64,000 nucleotides of DNA from Pseudoduganella dura (GTDB taxonomy: Bacteria > Pseudomonadota > Gammaproteobacteria > Burkholderiales > Burkholderiaceae_D). A program made the translations under genes and the position numbers. Below the pieces are notes generated by a model that was not told where the DNA came from, ran no database searches, and saw nothing but the letters and a program-made list of their open reading frames with translations. Positions 17,622 through 26,955 of the stretch are shown here, in pieces. The stretch covers positions 3,348,001 to 3,412,000 of the forward strand of contig NZ_WNWM01000002.1 of the NCBI RefSeq assembly GCF_009727155.1. Reading direction: 5' to 3'. How positions within the stretch are numbered: the stretch's first letter is position 1; every line of letters starts with the position of its first letter.

Positions 17622-17732
17622 ATGGTCGCTCTGTGGTTGCTGGTGCTGCCCGTCGCCGGGCTGGGGTGGTATGTGGTGGCCGATGCCGTGCGCGCTGTCC
17701 CGAAGTGCAACGAGGATTTCACCTTTTACTGA
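17622..17732 (+). CDS. 36-residue membrane protein under TetR control
   Basis: A short gene. An ATG at 17622 with a strong GAGGAGG seven bases upstream encodes 36 residues: a hydrophobic N-terminal segment (MVALWLLVLPVAGLGWYVVA), then a short polar tail ending NEDFTFY. It looks like a single-pass membrane microprotein. Evidence that it is real is the strong ribosome-binding site, the perfect operator just upstream and placement before the uvrA terminator. No family is recognised. Confidence 0.72.
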   Translation: MVALWLLVLPVAGLGWYVVADAVRAVPKCNEDFTFY

Positions 17733-17742
17733 AGGGCAGGCG

Positions 17743-17771
17743 AAAAAAAGCCGGCTTCAGTGAAGCCGGCT
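17743..17771 (-). terminator. uvrA terminator
   Basis: On the minus strand, AGCCGGCTTC-ACT-GAAGCCGGCT followed by a T run, 20 bases after the uvrA stop. On the plus strand it has a poor T run but may also help end the small-protein transcript. Confidence 0.88.
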
Positions 17772-17791
17772 CCCGGGGTATCGGCCGAAGA

Positions 17792-20644
17792 TTATTTCTG
17801 CTTCAGCAGCGGCACCAGGTACTTGCCCGTCACGCTGTCCGGATTCTTCGCCACCTCTTCCGGGGTGCCGGTCGCGATGATGCGCCCGCCGCCGGCGCCG
17901 CCCTCGGGGCCCAGGTCGACGAGCCAGTCGGCGGTCTTGATCACATCGAGGTTGTGTTCGATGATCACGAGCGTGTTGCCCTGGTCGCGCAGCCGGTGGA
18001 TCACCTTCAGCAGCAGGTCGATGTCGTGGAAGTGCAGGCCGGTCGTCGGTTCGTCGAGGATGTACAGCGTGCGGCCCGTATCGCGCTTGGACAGTTCCAG
18101 CGACAGTTTCACGCGCTGCGCCTCGCCGCCCGACAGCGTGGTGGCACTCTGCCCCAGCTTGATGTAGCCCAGGCCCACGTCCAGCAGCGTGTGCAGCTTG
18201 CGCGCGATGGTCGGCACGGGCTTGAAGAACTCGTGCGCGTCTTCCACCGTCATGTCCAGCACCTGGGTGATGTTCTTGCCCTTGTAGTGGACTTCGAGCG
18301 TTTCGCGGTTGTAGCGCTTGCCGTGGCACACGTCGCACGGCACGTACACGTCCGGCAGGAAGTGCATTTCCACCTTCAGCACACCGTCGCCCTGGCACGC
18401 CTCGCAGCGGCCGCCCTTCACGTTGAACGAGAAGCGGCCGGCGCTGTAGCCCCGTTCCTTCGCTGTCGGCACCGTGGAGAACAGGTCGCGGATCGGCGTG
18501 AACAGGCCCGTGTACGTGGCGGGATTGGAGCGCGGCGTGCGGCCGATCGGCGCCTGGTCGACGGAAATCACCTTGTCGAAATGTTCCAGGCCGCTGATCG
18601 ACTCGTGTTCCGCCGGCTCCGTCTGCGAACCGTACAGGTGGCGCGACAGGGCCGGATACAGCGTATCGTTCACCAGCGTCGATTTGCCGGAACCGGAAAC
18701 GCCGGTCACGCACGTGAGCAGGCCGACCGGCACCGACAGGGTCTGGTTCTTCAGGTTGTTGCCCTTGGCGCCGGTGATCACCAGCTGGCGGTTCGGGTCC
18801 GCCACATGGCGCTTCTTCGGCACCTCGATGCGCATGGTGCCGTTCAGGTACTGCGCCGTCAGCGATTCCTTGTTCTTCAGGATATCCTTCAGCGAACCGG
18901 ACGCGATCACGTCGCCGCCGTGCACGCCGGCACCCTTGCCCATGTCGACGATGTAGTCGGCGGTGCGGATCGCATCCTCGTCATGCTCCACCACCAGCAC
19001 GCTGTTGCCGATGTCGCGCAGGTGCTTCAGCGTTTCGATCAGGCGGTCGTTGTCGCGCTGGTGCAGGCCGATCGACGGTTCGTCGAGCACGTACATCACG
19101 CCCGTCAGGCCGGAACCGATCTGCGAGGCCAGGCGGATACGCTGCGCCTCGCCGCCGGACAGCGTGTCGGCAGAACGGTCCAGCGACAGGTAATCCAGGC
19201 CCACGTTGTTCAGGAACGAGAGGCGCGAGATGATTTCCTTGACGATACGGTCGGCGATGTCGCGCTTGGCGCCCTTCAGCTTCAGCTGCTCGAAGAACGA
19301 CAGCGTGTCGCGCAGCGGCTTCTCGGCGATCTCGTAGATCGCCTTTTCCTGCTTGCCGGTGCCCACTTTCACGTGGCGCGCTTCCACGCGCAGGCGCGCG
19401 CCTTCGCAGGTGGGGCACTTTTTCTCATTGATGAACTTGGCCAGTTCTTCCTTGACGGCCATCGAGTCGGTTTCGCGGTAACGGCGCGACAGGTTGTTGA
19501 CCACGCCTTCGAACGCGTGCTCCTTGACGACCGCGCGGCCGCGCTCGTTCACGTACGAGAACGGGATCGATTTGTTGCCGGAACCGTGCAGCACGGCGTT
19601 CTGCGCGGTGTTGGACAATTTCTCGAACGGCGCATCGAGGTCGAAACCGTAATGCGTCGCCAGGCTCTGCAGCATCGAGAAGTAGAACTGGTTGCGGCGG
19701 TCCCAGCCTTTCACGGCGCCGGAGGCGAGCGACAGGTTCGGGAACGCCACGATGCGCTTCGGATCGAAGAACTCGATATGGCCCAGGCCATCGCATTCCG
19801 GGCAGGCGCCCATCGGGTTATTGAACGAGAACAGCCGCGGCTCCAGCTCCTGCAGCGAATAGCCGCAGCTGGTGCAGGCGAACTTGTTCGAGTACACGTG
19901 TTCGGTGCCGGCATCCATGTCGTAGGCCACCGCGCGGCCGTCGGCCAGGCGCAGCGCCGTCTCGAAGCTTTCCGCCAGGCGCTGCTTGATCTCCGGATTC
20001 ACTTTCACACGGTCGATGACCACGTCGATCGTGTGCTTTTCCGTTTTCTTCAGCTTCGGCAAATCGTCCACTTCGTAGATCTTCGCCTCGTGCGTGCCGC
20101 TCTGCACGCGGAAGCGCACGAAGCCATGCGCCTGCATCTGCTCGAACAGGTCCACGTGCTCGCCCTTGCGGTTGGCCACCACGGGCGCCATGATCATCAG
20201 CTTGGTGCCTTCCGGCATGGCCAGCACGGCATCGACCATCTGCGACACCGATTGCGCCGACAGCGCATGGTCCGGGTGGTTGATGCAGTACGGCGTGCCC
20301 ACGCGGGCATACAGCAGGCGCAGGTAATCGTGGATTTCCGTCACGGTGCCGACAGTGGAGCGCGGGTTGTGCGACGTGGCCTTCTGCTCGATCGAGATGG
20401 CCGGCGACAGGCCTTCGATCAGGTCCACGTCCGGCTTTTCCATCAGCTGCAGGAACTGGCGCGCATACGCCGACAGCGATTCGACGTAGCGGCGCTGGCC
20501 TTCGGCGTACAGCGTATCGAACGCCAGCGACGACTTGCCGGACCCGGACAACCCGGTGATCACGATCAGCTTGTTGCGGGGCAGGTCGAGGTTGATGTTC
20601 TTCAGGTTGTGCGTACGCGCGCCGCGAATGCGGATTTCTTCCAT
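17792..20644 (-). CDS. uvrA: Excinuclease ABC subunit A
   Basis: 950-residue damage-recognition ATPase of nucleotide excision repair, working as a dimer with UvrB. Two ABC modules are visible. The first has Walker [15 protein letters not shown] near residue 31, the second [14 protein letters not shown] near 650, and each has an LSGGEAQR signature. Zinc modules CTSCGYS...CPECDG and CEACQGDG...CDVCHGKR are intact. The length matches the family. The start at 20644 follows the family N-terminus [18 protein letters not shown] LexA box about 200 bases upstream, shared with ssb, implies SOS induction. Confidence 0.98.
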   Translation of the reverse strand: MEEIRIRGARTHNLKNINLDLPRNKLIVITGLSGSGKSSLAFDTLYAEGQRRYVESLSAYARQFLQLMEKPDVDLIEGLSPAISIEQKATSHNPRSTVGTVTEIHDYLRLLYARVGTPYCINHPDHALSAQSVSQMVDAVLAMPEGTKLMIMAPVVANRKGEHVDLFEQMQAHGFVRFRVQSGTHEAKIYEVDDLPKLKKTEKHTIDVVIDRVKVNPEIKQRLAESFETALRLADGRAVAYDMDAGTEHVYSNKFACTSCGYSLQELEPRLFSFNNPMGACPECDGLGHIEFFDPKRIVAFPNLSLASGAVKGWDRRNQFYFSMLQSLATHYGFDLDAPFEKLSNTAQNAVLHGSGNKSIPFSYVNERGRAVVKEHAFEGVVNNLSRRYRETDSMAVKEELAKFINEKKCPTCEGARLRVEARHVKVGTGKQEKAIYEIAEKPLRDTLSFFEQLKLKGAKRDIADRIVKEIISRLSFLNNVGLDYLSLDRSADTLSGGEAQRIRLASQIGSGLTGVMYVLDEPSIGLHQRDNDRLIETLKHLRDIGNSVLVVEHDEDAIRTADYIVDMGKGAGVHGGDVIASGSLKDILKNKESLTAQYLNGTMRIEVPKKRHVADPNRQLVITGAKGNNLKNQTLSVPVGLLTCVTGVSGSGKSTLVNDTLYPALSRHLYGSQTEPAEHESISGLEHFDKVISVDQAPIGRTPRSNPATYTGLFTPIRDLFSTVPTAKERGYSAGRFSFNVKGGRCEACQGDGVLKVEMHFLPDVYVPCDVCHGKRYNRETLEVHYKGKNITQVLDMTVEDAHEFFKPVPTIARKLHTLLDVGLGYIKLGQSATTLSGGEAQRVKLSLELSKRDTGRTLYILDEPTTGLHFHDIDLLLKVIHRLRDQGNTLVIIEHNLDVIKTADWLVDLGPEGGAGGGRIIATGTPEEVAKNPDSVTGKYLVPLLKQK

Positions 20645-21035
20645 GAATGTATGTGCCTTGAATGCGAGGAAACGACAGGGACGGCCAGCCTGGAGCGATC
20701 GCCCGCTCCCGCTTCATGCCACGATGGCAAGGGGCGGGGGCGGCTTTCCGGAGACCCAAGTTAGCCACAATGCTGGCGTTCGATTCGATTTCAAGGTCTC
20801 GTGACAGTTTTGATCAAGTCAGGACAAGAACGAGCCGTGGCCGGCAAATACTGTATATAATACCAGTATTCAAAATCTGCTGCTCGCACGCTTGTACATA
20901 CCGTGTGCGGTGTGGTGCATAGTGTGAGCCCGGCGTGTACACAACAGCACGCATGCCATGCGAAATTCGTCCATCGCATGGTAACGTGTCCGTCTTATAA
21001 TGTTCGTTTGGTAAAAATCTACGCAGGAGTACTAC
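20645..21035. other. uvrA-ssb divergent regulatory region
   Basis: 391 bases with no credible gene. The region holds the LexA box (20847-20870) and, closer to ssb, a TATAAT hexamer (20996-21001) 35 bases before the ssb start that may be its -10 element. The stretch 20880-20945 is rich in GTGTGC-type repeats of unknown meaning. Confidence 0.6.
20847..20870. promoter_or_regulatory. LexA (SOS) box between uvrA and ssb
   Basis: The core CTGTATATAATACCAG (20851-20866) has CTG-N10-CAG spacing and the flanks extend the symmetry to AATACTG/CAGTATT. It is placed to repress both divergent genes, as the uvrA-ssb intergenic box does in other proteobacteria. Confidence 0.9.
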
Positions 21036-21533
21036 ATGGCATCTGTCAATAAAGTCATTATCGTCGGCAACCTGGGCCGCGACCCGGAAATCCGCTACAT
21101 GCCGAGCGGCGATGCCATCGCGAACATTGCCGTGGCCACTTCCTTCAAGTCGAAGGACCGTAACACCGGCGAACAGAAGGAAATCACCGAGTGGCATCGC
21201 ATCTCGTTCTTCGGCCGCCTGGCCGAGATCGTTGGCCAGTACCTGAAGAAAGGTTCGTCCGTCTACGTCGAGGGCCGCCTGCAGACCCGCAAGTACACCG
21301 ACAAGGATGGCGTTGAAAAATACGCAACCGACATCGTCGCGCAGGAAATGCAGATGCTCGGCGGCCGCGGTGGCGCGGGCGACGCGATGGGTGGCGGTGA
21401 CGACATGGGTGGCTACGATGCGCCGCCGAGCCGCCCGGCACCGCGTCCGCAGCAGGCCGCCGCGCCGGCACCACGCCCGGCACCGAAGCCGGCACCGAAC
21501 TTCTCGGATATGGATGACGATATTCCCTTCTAA
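21036..21533 (+). CDS. ssb: Single-stranded DNA-binding protein
   Basis: 165-residue tetrameric SSB. The N-terminal OB fold (residues 1-110) begins [20 protein letters not shown]. It is followed by a flexible Gly-rich then Pro/Ala-rich linker and the acidic tip DMDDDIPF, which recruits replication and repair partners. The ribosome-binding site AGGAG lies eight bases upstream. Divergent from uvrA with a shared LexA box. Confidence 0.98.
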   Translation: MASVNKVIIVGNLGRDPEIRYMPSGDAIANIAVATSFKSKDRNTGEQKEITEWHRISFFGRLAEIVGQYLKKGSSVYVEGRLQTRKYTDKDGVEKYATDIVAQEMQMLGGRGGAGDAMGGGDDMGGYDAPPSRPAPRPQQAAAPAPRPAPKPAPNFSDMDDDIPF

Positions 21534-21557
21534 GACCCAATAGGTAGTAGTCGTAAA

Positions 21558-21600
21558 CAACGCCCTCCAAGTCTTTGATTTGGAGGGCGTTTTCTTTTTT
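21558..21600 (+). terminator. ssb terminator
   Basis: AACGCCCTCCAA / TTGGAGGGCGTT with a 9-nt loop, followed by a T-rich tract. Confidence 0.92.
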
Positions 21601-21675
21601 ACAATTTTTCTGCTTGGTAAGGTATATCGTGGCAAGGCCATCTTCTGAACAAGCTCCCCCAGTCTGTAGGGCTCG

Positions 21676-21839
21676 CGGCCATCAAACAGCTTTGGAAGAA
21701 ATCGATTCGCTCAGGGACGCCGGAAGTAGGTGCCCCGAGCAGGGGCGCCTTGACGTGCTCGCTACTCTTGTTGCGGTGTACAAGGCTCGCCGGCGCCGCT
21801 CACGTGATTGAGTTCTTGCTCTACACGCCCGCTCCGTAG
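21676..21839 (+). pseudogene. Remnant of a HigA-type antitoxin gene
   Basis: The translation ALEEIDSLRDAG...EQGRLDVLATLVAVYKAR matches the N-terminal part of the HigA/COG5499 antitoxin family (typically ALAEIDxLMDAxPGTPEGDRLxVLATLVExYE). About 21800 a shift into the next frame continues with VIEFLLYTPAP, matching the family's PIEFLLYRMEQ, and then stops. The helix-turn-helix half and any HigB toxin are missing. The family assignment is from memory of the motif. Confidence 0.55.
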
Positions 21840-22149
21840 TGGCGCAGATGCCCATAACTGCTAGCCGCTGGCCGGTGACGTGCCGTCATTGCGCGCAATC
21901 CACGCTGGGGCCAACAGATACCTGCTCGAAAGCGCTCTGCGCGCGGTGCTACCCAAAGCAGTCATCGCTGGCATGCGCGAGCGCCCCGACCCGATCGGCG
22001 CATCGCTGAGGATAGCGGGGCGCCCTGAAAGTAGTACAGAGATAGCATTCCAGCTTGCCGTCCGTGGCCACGGGCAATAGCTACGACGACCTGGGGCACG
22101 CCGGGTGAGCCCCCGCATGACCAATCAAGCACCCCATCGCCATAACGCT
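21840..22149. other. Degenerate intergenic stretch
   Basis: About 310 bases between the antitoxin remnant and the ene-reductase stop. Short frames exist on both strands, but none has a ribosome-binding site or a family I recognise. Together with the broken antitoxin this looks like eroded accessory DNA. Confidence 0.5.
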
Positions 22150-23247
22150 TCACGCGGCAAGCGCCGGATAGTCCACATAGCCTCGGGAACCCCCGCCATA
22201 GAACGTGAACGGATCGGGCTCGTTGTAGGGTCCGCCCTGCGCGATGCGGCGCACCAGGTCGGGGTTGGCGATGAATTGCCGGCCGAAAGACACCATATCC
22301 GCCCGGCCGTCGCGAATCAGCCCGTCGGCCGCCTCGGGGCTCAAGCCACCGTTGGCGATCACGAAGCCGCCGTAGTTTGCGCGGACAAGCGACAGTAGTT
22401 CATCCATGTCCGGCACGCCGCCCCAGGCATTCGTGTCGGCCGCGTGGACGTAGCCGACCCCGTACTCTTCGAGCATGCGCAGCAGGTAGCCATAGGTATC
22501 GGCCAGCGCAGGGTCGCCGGCATTGTTGTACAACGCGAACGGCGAGATGCGCACGCCGATGCGCGAGGCAGGGAACGACAGCATCACCGACTCGATCACC
22601 AGACGCAGGAACCTTGCGCGGTTCTCGACGCCGCCGCCGAAGTCGTCGGTGCGCCGGTTCACAAGAGACGACAGGAACTGCTGCGGCAGGTAGCCGTTGG
22701 CCGCGTGGATCTCCACGCCATCGAGCCCCGTATCGAGCGCGTTGGCTGCCCCGATGCCGAATGCGCGGACGGCACTGAAGATCTCTTCCCGCTCCATGGC
22801 GCGCGACGGCGAGGCAGCGATGCGCGTGTACTGGCCGTTGCGCAGCATGCCGTACACCTGCAGCAGGTGCAGGTCGTCGTTGACGCCCGATGGCGACAGT
22901 GGCGCCGCGCCGCCGAGCAGGGCATAAGAGCTGACGCGCCCGCTGTGCCACAGTTGCATAAACAGCTTGCCACCATCCCGGTGAACGGCCGCCGCGACGC
23001 GCCGCCATCCTGCCACCTGTTCCGGTGTGTAGATGCCCGGCGCCAGCTCGAACGCCGCCGACATGGTGGAGACATTGGTGGCCTCCGAAATGAGGAGGCC
23101 GGCCGATGCGCGTTGTTGATAGTATTGTGCGGCGAGGTCATCGGGTACCCCGTCCCTGCCCGCACGGCTGCGCGTCACCGGCGCCATGGCGACGCGGTTG
23201 CCAAGGGCGAGGCCGCCGAGCATCGCGGGTTGCAAAATGGCTTTCAT
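22150..23247 (-). CDS. Ene-reductase / NADH:flavin oxidoreductase (Old Yellow Enzyme family)
   Basis: 365-residue FMN-dependent reductase of activated C=C bonds, close to N-ethylmaleimide reductase/xenobiotic reductase. Diagnostic segments are MAPVTRSRA (FMN site), LFMQLWHSGR, GVEIHAANGYLPQQFL (the substrate-binding position is His with Asn three residues on), NRRTDDFGGGVENRARF and GRQFIANPDLV. The start at 23247 has AGGAG upstream. It is divergent from the LysR gene. A 28-bp palindromic site 76 bases upstream is shared with the FAD-monooxygenase gene. Confidence 0.93.
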   Translation of the reverse strand: MKAILQPAMLGGLALGNRVAMAPVTRSRAGRDGVPDDLAAQYYQQRASAGLLISEATNVSTMSAAFELAPGIYTPEQVAGWRRVAAAVHRDGGKLFMQLWHSGRVSSYALLGGAAPLSPSGVNDDLHLLQVYGMLRNGQYTRIAASPSRAMEREEIFSAVRAFGIGAANALDTGLDGVEIHAANGYLPQQFLSSLVNRRTDDFGGGVENRARFLRLVIESVMLSFPASRIGVRISPFALYNNAGDPALADTYGYLLRMLEEYGVGYVHAADTNAWGGVPDMDELLSLVRANYGGFVIANGGLSPEAADGLIRDGRADMVSFGRQFIANPDLVRRIAQGGPYNEPDPFTFYGGGSRGYVDYPALAA

Positions 23248-23322
23248 GGTTTGCTCCTTTGGTGTCTGCTGTCGATGAGGCATCGTAGCCGCAGCACGGG
23301 GTGGTGATAATCCATCCCGGCC

Positions 23323-23350
23323 GCAAAGGGGCTTTGCCCAATTCGCAAAG
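23323..23350. promoter_or_regulatory. Predicted LysR-type operator, ene-reductase side
   Basis: Three alternating boxes GCAAAG (23323-23328), CTTTGC (23332-23337) and GCAAAG (23345-23350) lie between the ene-reductase and LysR genes. The same 28-bp arrangement, identical at 21 positions, lies 66 bases upstream of the FAD-monooxygenase gene at 25469-25496. Confidence 0.7.
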
Positions 23351-23356
23351 GAATCG

Positions 23357-24283
23357 ATGGACCGCTTTTCGGAACTTAATGCCTTCTGCGCCGTTGCCAC
23401 GAGCAGCGGCTTTTCCGCCGCGGGCAGGCTGCTCGGGCTGGTACCGTCCACGGTCGCGCGCCTCGTTGACGGCCTCGAGGCGCGGCTGGGCGCTCCGTTG
23501 CTGAACCGGTCGACGCGCCAGGTCACGCTGACCGAGGCCGGCACCGAATATTTCGTGAGGGCGCAGGCCATCCTGGCCAGCCTCGAAGAGGCCGACGCCG
23601 CCGCGGGTTCTGCACACTCGGGGCCGCAAGGACTGCTGAGGGTGAGCGCGCCGGTCGCCTTTACCCGGCTGTACATCGCGCCGCACCTAGCCGAGCTCCA
23701 GCTACGCCATCCGCGGCTGGAACTGGAACTGATGGTGTCCGACGCGCTGTCGGACATGGTGGGAGAGGCGATCGACGTGGCGATCCGCATCGGCGCCGCG
23801 AACAGCCAGCCGGACCTGGTGGCCAGGCCGCTCGCCGGCCACCGGCGCATCGTATGCGCCAGTCCTGCCTATCTCGAACGCTGTGGCACCCCGCAAGTGC
23901 CCGCGGACCTGCTCCGGCACGAATGCCTTCGCTTCGCGTACACCAGCCTGTTGCGCCGACCGGGATGGCGCTTCCTGAAGGATGGCGAGACCCTCGAGAT
24001 CGCGGTGCGGGGCAGGCTCATTGCCAACAGTTCGGACGTGCTGCGCCAGGCGGCGCTCGATGGCGCGGGCGTCGCGCTGCTGCCCGACTGGCTGGTCAGC
24101 GCGGATGTGGAGGACGGCAGGCTGGCCGCCTTGCTGGCGGACTTCGAGAGCAACCCGGGCCCGATGGACGTGGGCGTGTTCGCCGTCTACCAGCCGAGCC
24201 GGCGCGGCTCCGGCAAGGTGCGGGCATTCGTTGACTTCATCGCCGAGCGTCTCAAGGATTCGTGTGGGATCGGCTGCCCATGA
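23357..24283 (+). CDS. LysR-family transcriptional regulator
   Basis: 308 residues. The N-terminal winged helix-turn-helix (residues 1-60) reads FSELNAFCAVATSSGFSAAGRLLGLVPSTVARLVDGLE. The rest is the periplasmic-binding-protein-like effector domain of the CrgA/AaeR subgroup (VSAPVAFTRLYIAPHL...AIRIG). Its gene is transcribed away from the ene-reductase, the usual LysR arrangement. Its 3' end overlaps the end of the convergent monooxygenase gene by 32 bases. It probably controls both flanking oxidoreductases through the shared site. Confidence 0.93.
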   Translation: MDRFSELNAFCAVATSSGFSAAGRLLGLVPSTVARLVDGLEARLGAPLLNRSTRQVTLTEAGTEYFVRAQAILASLEEADAAAGSAHSGPQGLLRVSAPVAFTRLYIAPHLAELQLRHPRLELELMVSDALSDMVGEAIDVAIRIGAANSQPDLVARPLAGHRRIVCASPAYLERCGTPQVPADLLRHECLRFAYTSLLRRPGWRFLKDGETLEIAVRGRLIANSSDVLRQAALDGAGVALLPDWLVSADVEDGRLAALLADFESNPGPMDVGVFAVYQPSRRGSGKVRAFVDFIAERLKDSCGIGCP

Positions 24284-25403
24284 TGCCGGCGCCGAGTTCC
24301 ACACCCCACTGCCCCAGCTCGCGGGCCGCCGCCAGGCGCACGCGTTCCCAGGCGCCCAGCCGGCTGTCTGAGTAACCCTCGCGCAGCGCATGGGCCAACG
24401 CCATCGCATCCGCCGCCGCCTTGCCGGTACCGCTGGCGGTATGCGGCCGGATGACGGCCGCGGCGTCGCCCAGAAGCAGCACGCGCCCATCCCGCAATAC
24501 CGGTGCCTGCAAATCGACGATCGCCTGGACGAACGGCTGCGCAGTCGCCTCGACCAGCGCCCGCAGCGAAGGCGCCAGGATGGAGCCTGCTTCCGCGCGT
24601 AATCCATGCGCCGTTTCGCGCGTCATGGCGCCGGGCGGCAGCGATGCCTCGTGTCGCTGGCCATCCCTGTCGGTCAGGATGGCATGGAGCATCGCGCCGG
24701 CAGCCACCGGGCGGTACCATACCCAGTTCCAGCGCCGTTGGCCAAAGCCGGTGGCGCCGTCCGTGCCCGGTACGGGATAGGTAAGGAACATGTGCCGCTC
24801 CCCTTCCTGGAACACGAACGTGTGGTCGAGCCGGTCCCGCAACGCTTCCGGCAGTTCCGTTTCCGGAATTAAGCCGCGCCACGCCACGTAGCCCGCATAG
24901 CGCGGCAGGAGATCGGGGAACATCTGCCTGCGCACCTTCGAGCGGGCGCCGTCGGCGCCAACCAGCAGATCGGCACGCACTTCCCGTCCATCCGTCAGTT
25001 GCGCGATCACCATGTCGGACCGCTGTTCGTATACCGTCAATGCTAGACCGGCGTGCACTGCCGGCTGGGCATCCCACAGCACGCCGTATAGCGCATTCCA
25101 CGAGGTCTGCGTCTGCGGCATGTGCAGCCGCCGGATCACGTTGTCGTCCTGGTCGAGGAAGATGCGGTCGACCGTCGTTACACCAGGTGTGCCGTGCCAG
25201 CCGATATCGGCCTGGTGAAGGGCACGCAGCATGTCGCCCTGCAGCACCAGCCCGCCGCCGCGGCCGGACAGGTCCGAAGGCGAGCGCTCGAAGACTTCCA
25301 CGTCCCATCCTTCGCGGCGCAGCAGTGCCGCAGTGGTCAGCCCGCCGATGGAACCCCCGATGACGACGGCCTTGCGGCCATCCGTTTTAGCTTCCTTGTT
25401 CAT
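24252..25403 (-). CDS. FAD-dependent monooxygenase
   Basis: 383-residue group A flavoprotein hydroxylase. The N-terminal FAD motif is VVIGGSIGGLTTAALLRREG with a following acidic residue (EVFERS). The DG motif is LLVGADGARSKVRRQ (about 160-175) and the GD motif is LLLGDAAAVIRPHTASG (about 305-320). The start at 25403 has GGAAG upstream. Similar proteins hydroxylate aromatics or degrade 2,6-dihydroxypyridine-type compounds; the substrate here is unknown. A predicted LysR site lies 66 bases upstream. Confidence 0.9.
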   Translation of the reverse strand: MNKEAKTDGRKAVVIGGSIGGLTTAALLRREGWDVEVFERSPSDLSGRGGGLVLQGDMLRALHQADIGWHGTPGVTTVDRIFLDQDDNVIRRLHMPQTQTSWNALYGVLWDAQPAVHAGLALTVYEQRSDMVIAQLTDGREVRADLLVGADGARSKVRRQMFPDLLPRYAGYVAWRGLIPETELPEALRDRLDHTFVFQEGERHMFLTYPVPGTDGATGFGQRRWNWVWYRPVAAGAMLHAILTDRDGQRHEASLPPGAMTRETAHGLRAEAGSILAPSLRALVEATAQPFVQAIVDLQAPVLRDGRVLLLGDAAAVIRPHTASGTGKAAADAMALAHALREGYSDSRLGAWERVRLAAARELGQWGVELGAGIMGSRSHTNP

Positions 25404-25468
25404 CGCACTTCCTTTCATTGTTGGCGTCAAGGTAGGGCGGGCGGCCGCCTTCGGCAAGGCGGCGCGGC

Positions 25469-25496
25469 GCAAAAGGCCTTTGCCGATCCTGCAAAG
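25469..25496. promoter_or_regulatory. Predicted LysR-type operator, monooxygenase side
   Basis: GCAAAAGGCCTTTGCC followed by GCAAAG, spaced exactly as at 23323-23350. It sits in the divergent region between the FAD-monooxygenase and the cytochrome/molybdenum-hydroxylase operon and could serve either. Confidence 0.7.
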
Positions 25497-25689
25497 CCGG
25501 AGCGGCCGTCCGCTGCCAGAATCCACATCGCCTAACGCAGTTTAGGCGCCGGGGCACGCGTCCGGTTCCCTGTATAGCCTAGTCGCGCGCTGGCCAAAGG
25601 GCGGAGGCCAGGCGCTGCGCGTTATCCCATAATTTTTCGGACAGCCATAACCTTCGGAACGACGGTATCCGCCACCACCAGGAAGACGC

Positions 25690-26955
25690 ATGAAGACCAA
25701 ACTGATTGTCACCGGGCTGCTGGGCGCGGGCGCGATCCTCGCACTGTTATATGGCTGGAGCCGCGAGCCGGCGATGCCCGCCGCGGCCGCGCAAATGCCC
25801 GCGGCATCCGCCCAAGTGCTGGAGGAAGGACGGCGCATCGTCGCGCTCGGCGACTGCATGGTTTGCCACACCTCGACCACCGGCAGGGCCTATGCGGGCG
25901 GGCTGCCGCTGAAGACGCCGTTCGGCACCATCTACAGCACCAACATCACGCCGGATGCCGAAACGGGCATCGGGCGCTGGACCCAGGCTGCCTTCACGCG
26001 AGCACTGCGCCGCGGCATCGCCAGCGATGGCCACCTGCTTTACCCGGCCTTCCCGTATACGCACTACACGCGCATGAGCGACCGCGACATCGGTCTGGCG
26101 TACGCATACCTGATGAGCCGGCCGGCCGTGCACTACACCCCGCCGCAGAACGACCTCGTCTTTCCGTTGAACTTCCGGCCGCTGCTGGCGTTCTGGAACG
26201 TGCTGTTCCTCACGCCCGGCACCGGCTCGGAAGCGCCGCGGGATGGCACGACGATCAAGCGCGGCAGCTACCTCGTCGACACCCTCGGGCACTGCGCTTC
26301 CTGCCACAGCGGCCTGAATCCGCTGGGCGGGGAGCGCAAGCCGGCGTTCGGCGGCGGCGAGATCGACGGCTGGCATGCGCCGGCACTGACGCGGCTCGCG
26401 CGGGGGCGCAACCCCTGGTCCGAGCAGCAGCTTGCCGACTACCTGCACAGCGGCCTGGCCCTCGGGCACGGCGCGGCCAAAGGGCCGATGCGGCCCGTGG
26501 CCGAGCGGCTTGCCGAAGTGCCGCGCGCGGATGCTGTGGCTATGGCCAGGTACCTGATTAGCATCCAGGAAACCCCACCAACAGGATCGACCGGGACGTC
26601 GATCGCCGCGGCATCGGCAGCAAGCACCATCGCCCAAGGCAGAATTATCTTCGCCGCCGCCTGCGCAAACTGCCACGCCCCGCCCGCCGCGATGATGCGG
26701 ATCGGCGGCCGCCCCGCGCTTGCCCGCAGCAGCGCCCTGCTGTCCGATACGCCGGTCAATTTCGTGCAGACCGTCCTCGCGGGCATCCCGTGGAACAGCG
26801 GCTCCGCCGTGTATATGCCGCCATTCGCGCCGGCCTTGACCGACGAGCAGATCGCCAGCCTGGCGGTCTACCTGCGCCAGGACTTGGGCGGACAGGCAGC
26901 ATGGCAAGACGTCGCCAGGCAAAGCGCAGCCATTCGCAAGGAACTTCGACCATGA
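25690..26955 (+). CDS. Triheme cytochrome c subunit of a membrane dehydrogenase
   Basis: 421-residue exported cytochrome that accepts electrons from the molybdenum hydroxylase. An uncleaved-type N-terminal membrane anchor or signal (residues 4-22) is followed by three haem motifs: CMVCH (56-60), CASCH (202-206) and CANCH (325-329). The architecture is that of alcohol/aldehyde dehydrogenase cytochrome subunits and of the cytochrome part of nicotinate dehydrogenase. The next gene overlaps it by ATGA. It is the first gene of a three-gene operon. Confidence 0.93.
   Translation: MKTKLIVTGLLGAGAILALLYGWSREPAMPAAAAQMPAASAQVLEEGRRIVALGDCMVCHTSTTGRAYAGGLPLKTPFGTIYSTNITPDAETGIGRWTQAAFTRALRRGIASDGHLLYPAFPYTHYTRMSDRDIGLAYAYLMSRPAVHYTPPQNDLVFPLNFRPLLAFWNVLFLTPGTGSEAPRDGTTIKRGSYLVDTLGHCASCHSGLNPLGGERKPAFGGGEIDGWHAPALTRLARGRNPWSEQQLADYLHSGLALGHGAAKGPMRPVAERLAEVPRADAVAMARYLISIQETPPTGSTGTSIAAASAASTIAQGRIIFAAACANCHAPPAAMMRIGGRPALARSSALLSDTPVNFVQTVLAGIPWNSGSAVYMPPFAPALTDEQIASLAVYLRQDLGGQAAWQDVARQSAAIRKELRP

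Noticed and set aside
17633..20764. 1043-residue plus-strand frame opposite uvrA
   Set aside because: A GC-rich shadow frame of the conserved uvrA gene. Its composition (Arg/His/Gln/Val-rich) is typical of antisense readings.
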